Assembly (NCBI GenBank): GCA_003646305.1 | Contig: QNFJ01000073.1 | Location: forward strand, 1-9,440 | Length of the DNA: 9,440 nt | Direction of reading: 5' to 3' | DNA from: Gammaproteobacteria bacterium | GTDB taxonomy: Bacteria > Pseudomonadota > Gammaproteobacteria > Methylococcales > UBA2780 | Shown: positions 6,643-9,440 of the stretch, one piece after another | Layout of the letters: each line of letters opens with the position of its first letter | How positions within the stretch are numbered: position 1 is the first letter of the stretch | Position numbers and translations under genes: made by a program | Notes under the pieces: model-generated | Databases searched by the model: none | Told to the model about the DNA's origin: nothing | The model's input: the letters and a program-made list of their open reading frames with translations, nothing else

Positions 6643-7101
6643 ATGATCTCTATTGTAATGATACTGCACCTGTTATCCGCCACTATCTGGGTCGGCGGAA
6701 TGTTTTTTGCTTATATGATTTTAAGGCCCGTAGCCGTTAGTGTGCTGGAGCCACCATTGAGGCTAGAGTTATGGCGACAGGTTTTTGGCCGATTTTTCCC
6801 GTGGGTCTCGCTATCGATTGTTGTCCTGTTTGCTAGCGGATTATGGATGACCTGGGCGATATTTGGTGGATTTGCGGGTGCGCCACCCTACGTTCATATC
6901 ATGCTGACGCTGGCGATTATTATGGCAGGGCTATTCGGTTGGTTAAAACATAAGCCAGTCAAAAACCTCACAGAAGCGGTTATTGAAGAAAATTGGCAAA
7001 AAGCCGGTGAAATTTTGGCAACAATCCGTAAAATTATCGGCATTAATCTTTCATTGGGACTTCTGCTGATTGCTATCGCAAGTGGCGGGCGCTTTTTTTG
7101 A
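6643..7101 (+). CDS. CopD-family four-helix membrane protein
   Basis: The 152-residue product has four predicted transmembrane helices (about 2-26, 52-75, 83-101 and 130-148). It opens with ILHLLSATIWVGGMFFAYMILRP (7-29), the signature of the CopD domain and its small stand-alone relatives in proteobacteria. RFFPWVSLSIVVLFASG (50-66) and IRKIIGINLSLGLLLIAIA (128-146) also match that group. His9 in the first helix and His85 in the third are positioned as possible metal or heme ligands. CopD proper is a larger copper-import protein next to copC; here neither copC nor any other copper gene is nearby, so copper transport should not be assumed. An AAGGAA nine bases before the ATG supports the start. 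The function of these short homologues is unknown to me. Confidence 0.87.
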   Translation: MISIVMILHLLSATIWVGGMFFAYMILRPVAVSVLEPPLRLELWRQVFGRFFPWVSLSIVVLFASGLWMTWAIFGGFAGAPPYVHIMLTLAIIMAGLFGWLKHKPVKNLTEAVIEENWQKAGEILATIRKIIGINLSLGLLLIAIASGGRFF

Positions 7102-7102
7102 A

Positions 7103-7131
7103 TTGAACCCCTCTTTTCCCGTACCTTAAAT
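7103..7131 (+). promoter_or_regulatory. Candidate sigma70 promoter before the DUF445 gene
   Basis: TTGAAC (7103-7108) and TTAAAT (7126-7131) are separated by exactly 17 bases, each about four of six consensus matches. Transcription would begin near 7138, only about ten bases before the ATG at 7148, which has no Shine-Dalgarno. A near-leaderless transcript would fit both facts. Such weak pairs also arise by chance in A/T-rich gaps. Confidence 0.25.
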
Positions 7132-7147
7132 AATTACCTAAATTTGC

Positions 7148-7858
7148 ATGAATAAAAGTTTTGCTACCAATTTTCTGGCAGCCCTAGTTGTTGTGGCCGG
7201 CTTTCTTTCGCCCGTTCAGTCAGAGTTAATTTTATCAGTGGGATTATTTGCTCTGTCGGGGGCAATCACCAACTGGTTAGCTGTCCATATGTTATTTGAG
7301 AAGGTGCCGCTTCTTTATGGGTCAGGCGTTATCCCTAGCCGCTTTGAGGAATTTAAGGGGGGTATTCGGCGGCTCATTATGTCGCAGTTTTTTACGCAGG
7401 AAAATATCGAACGTTTTATCGAGGCGGAAGAGGATTCAGCCAAAGGGGTATTGAATCTGGAACCAATTCTTAATGCGGTTAATTATGACCGGATTTTTCA
7501 GGCGCTTGTTGATGCCATAGCCGGCTCCTCTTTTGGGGCAATGCTGCAAATGGTCGGAGGGGAAGAGGCGCTTGAGCCGCTGCGAGAACCTTTCGAAGGG
7601 AAAATGCGTAGCGTTCTAACGGAAATGACAGAGAGTGAGCGTTTTAACGAAGCGTTACATGCTGGTTTGAACAAGCATCGTTTAGGTGCAGATATTGTTG
7701 AGAAGATTGAAACCGTCGTTGATAAACGCCTCGAAGAGTTGACGCCACAGCTGGTCAAAGAGATTATTCAGGTAATGATTAAAGAGCACCTTGGCTGGTT
7801 AGTGGTTTGGGGTGGTGTATTTGGTGGTTTAATTGGCCTGTTGGCCAGCTTTATCTAA
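7148..7858 (+). CDS. DUF445 family membrane protein
   Basis: The 236-residue product has the layout of short DUF445 proteins: two N-terminal transmembrane helices (about 7-21 and 27-49), a long soluble helical region (about 60-210) and a C-terminal transmembrane helix (216-235). The strongest family mark is the conserved GAITNWLAVHMLFEKVPLLYGSGVIP stretch (38-63), followed by RFEEFKGGIRRLIMSQFFT (65-83). The biochemical function of the family is not established; a structural or envelope role is a guess. No Shine-Dalgarno is visible before this ATG (the upstream bases are taaatttgc). The frame has no better start nearby, and the protein begins as relatives do, just before the first helix. It sits 46 bases after the CopD-family gene and 25 bases before the AsmA-family gene. 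Confidence 0.92.
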   Translation: MNKSFATNFLAALVVVAGFLSPVQSELILSVGLFALSGAITNWLAVHMLFEKVPLLYGSGVIPSRFEEFKGGIRRLIMSQFFTQENIERFIEAEEDSAKGVLNLEPILNAVNYDRIFQALVDAIAGSSFGAMLQMVGGEEALEPLREPFEGKMRSVLTEMTESERFNEALHAGLNKHRLGADIVEKIETVVDKRLEELTPQLVKEIIQVMIKEHLGWLVVWGGVFGGLIGLLASFI

Positions 7859-7871
7859 TAGATTTGTTAGT

Positions 7872-7877
7872 AGGGAG
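7872..7877 (+). promoter_or_regulatory. Ribosome binding site that decides a GTG start
   Basis: AGGGAG lies six bases before the GTG at 7884. This good spacing and strong match choose the GTG as the start of the AsmA-family gene, which has no ATG near its N-terminus. Confidence 0.75.
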
Positions 7878-7883
7878 ACTCAA

Positions 7884-9440
7884 GTGGGAAAGTTGATTAA
7901 AGGGTTACTGGGGATTATTGGCCTGCTGGTTGTCGTAGCCGTTGTTGTGCCGTTAGTGGTTGACCCGAATGAATACAAGGGAGAAATTACCGCAGCGGTC
8001 AAAGAGAGCACTGGGCGTGAGTTAATCATCGATGGTGATTTAAAACTCTCTCTATTTCCATGGATTGGGATTGAGATAGGAAAAGCAAGCCTGAGCAACG
8101 CAGCAGGGTTTGGTGATAAGCCTTTTGCGGCGATTGATGAAGTTAATGTAAAAGTAAAGCTACTGCCTCTTTTATCCAAAAAGGTTGAGGTGAGCACGGT
8201 GGTTTTAAAAGGGCTTGACCTTAATCTTGCTAAAAATAGCAAAGGGGTCACCAACTGGGATGACCTGACCAAAGCAGAAAGCTCAGAGGAACCTGCAAAA
8301 GAGGAGAAAGAGGCCTCCGAGTCAGAAGATTCCGGTGCGGCTTTAGCAGCGCTGGCGATCGGTGGCGTGTCGATTGAGCAGGCAAATCTACTTTGGGATG
8401 ACCGTTCTAGTGGAGAGCGTTACGAGATCAATGACTTTAATATCAAAACAGGAAAATTGGCGATCGGTGAGCCGGTTGATTTTCAAATGAGCCTTGGTTT
8501 GGAAAGTGCAAAACCTAAAATCACCGCCGAACTTGAGATTGAGGCAAAAATTATTATCGACAGCTCACTGCAAAAGGTAACGATCGATGGCTTAAAGCTG
8601 ACAACCGATGCAAAGGGGGAAACGTTGCCAAATGGCGCGGTTAATTTAACGTTGTTGGCTTCAATCATTGCCGATACAGCCGCTCAAAAACTGGATATCA
8701 GTGGGCTTAATATTCATTTTGATGAAACCACAATCACCGGTCAGGCAGCGGTTAACAACTTCGAAAAACCGGCGATCACATTTGCATTGGCCATTGATCA
8801 GATAAATGTTGATAAATATCTACCTCCAGCAGCAGAGGAGGAGACGTCAGGCTCAGTGGTTGCAACGCCAGCAACCGCTGCAGCGGCAGGAGGTTCGGCA
8901 GTACCCATGCAGACTTTAAGAGATCTGAATGTTGATGGAAAAATAACGATTGGAGAAGTGTTAGCAAGTGGCCTGACAATCGGTGATGTTGCTCTGGATG
9001 TGAAGGCGAAGAATGGCCTGATCAACACAAAACAGAGTGCCGGCAAACTTTATCAGGGGAGCTACCAGGGCGCGACTCGGCTCGATGCGCGGGGTTCAAA
9101 GCTCAAAGTTGCACTTAATGAGCACCTGGAAAGTGTGCAAATTGGTGCATTGCTAAAAGATATGTCGGGTGACGGGGCGGTTAGTGGGGTCGCTAATATT
9201 AACGCCAACCTGACCGGTATTGGCGCGGAGCCCGATGCAATCAAGAAAACACTAAATGGTCAGCTGGATTTCGCCATAACTGAGGGCGCAGTACATGGTA
9301 TTAATGTAATGCAATCCATTAATCAGGCACAGGCACTGCTTAAGGGCAAGCCTGCGCCAGCTGTTAGTCAGGATGGAAACAAAACGGTCTTTTCAAAACT
9401 GACTGGTTCAGCAAAAATAACCAACGGGTTGCTACAAAAC
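7884..9440 (+). CDS. AsmA-family envelope protein, 3' end outside the window
   Basis: A frame of 519 codons is open from the GTG to the last base of the window. The product begins MGKLIKGLLGIIGLL with one N-terminal membrane anchor (about 3-25), then DPNEYKGEITAAVKESTGREL (27-47) and DGDLKLSLFPWIGIEIGKASLSNAAGFG (50-77). This is the standard start of AsmA proteins, anchored in the inner membrane with a long periplasmic beta-rich repeat domain related to chorein-like lipid-transfer proteins. An acidic linker (133-151, rich in Ser and Glu) and an Ala-rich linker (about 318-340) divide it. The last visible part (GQLDFAITEGAVHGINVMQ) is typical of the AsmA C-terminal region, so perhaps 100 or more residues are missing. 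The likely role is phospholipid movement or outer-membrane assembly. AsmA-type genes often precede mutY in gammaproteobacteria, which is a guess for what follows. Confidence 0.92.
   Translation, partial: MGKLIKGLLGIIGLLVVVAVVVPLVVDPNEYKGEITAAVKESTGRELIIDGDLKLSLFPWIGIEIGKASLSNAAGFGDKPFAAIDEVNVKVKLLPLLSKKVEVSTVVLKGLDLNLAKNSKGVTNWDDLTKAESSEEPAKEEKEASESEDSGAALAALAIGGVSIEQANLLWDDRSSGERYEINDFNIKTGKLAIGEPVDFQMSLGLESAKPKITAELEIEAKIIIDSSLQKVTIDGLKLTTDAKGETLPNGAVNLTLLASIIADTAAQKLDISGLNIHFDETTITGQAAVNNFEKPAITFALAIDQINVDKYLPPAAEEETSGSVVATPATAAAAGGSAVPMQTLRDLNVDGKITIGEVLASGLTIGDVALDVKAKNGLINTKQSAGKLYQGSYQGATRLDARGSKLKVALNEHLESVQIGALLKDMSGDGAVSGVANINANLTGIGAEPDAIKKTLNGQLDFAITEGAVHGINVMQSINQAQALLKGKPAPAVSQDGNKTVFSKLTGSAKITNGLLQN

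Noticed and set aside
6643..7101. Copper resistance or import locus, because of the CopD-like protein.
   Set aside because: There is no copC, multicopper oxidase, copper ATPase or Met/His-rich protein nearby, and the protein is about half the length of CopD.
7880..9244. Several minus-strand ORFs of 60 to 130 codons opposite the right-hand part of the window.
   Set aside because: They lie antisense to a continuous 519-codon plus-strand frame with a good ribosome site and AsmA motifs. Their products are Ser/Pro/Thr-rich, as is usual for shadow frames.

Overview
The window looks like chromosomal DNA of a non-enteric gammaproteobacterium. The reasons are the gene order rpe-gph-trpE-trpG-trpD-trpC with free-standing trpG and trpC, a Pseudomonas-like split of the trp genes (trpF, trpB and trpA are absent here), and a downstream AsmA/DUF445/CopD block of gammaproteobacterial type. 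Base composition is moderate. I see no insertion sequence, phage gene, CRISPR array or RNA gene, and no gap between genes exceeds about 115 bases. The taxonomic placement is inferred from gene content and order only.

Minus strand, positions 1 to 6019, read right to left: rpe (ribulose-phosphate 3-epimerase), gph (phosphoglycolate phosphatase), a 114-base gap, then trpE, trpG, trpD and trpC. These are followed by a signal-peptide-bearing DsbA-fold protein that contains no cysteine, and by the first 15 codons of a further gene, possibly HopJ-like, that is cut by the window edge. Every junction except gph/trpE is a 4-base ATGA overlap (six in total), so the block is very probably a translationally coupled operon. 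TrpE and TrpG form anthranilate synthase, TrpD adds the phosphoribosyl group and TrpC closes the indole ring. TrpF, which acts between TrpD and TrpC, must be encoded elsewhere. Rpe and Gph supply carbon-metabolism housekeeping functions.

Positions 6020 to 6128 separate this operon from a divergent plus-strand set and should carry promoters for both directions.

Plus strand, positions 6129 to 9440: a small four-helix membrane protein of unknown function, a CopD-family four-helix membrane protein, a DUF445 membrane protein and an AsmA-family protein that runs off the right edge (519 codons visible, GTG start). All four are predicted inner-membrane or envelope proteins in the same direction with short gaps. 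An operon is plausible, although an internal promoter before the DUF445 gene is possible.

The window is mostly ordinary. The points that deserve a second look are the cysteine-less DsbA-like protein coupled to trpC, the possible regulatory leader before trpE, and an 18-codon ORF that abuts the CopD-family gene. I found no convincing undescribed multi-gene system.
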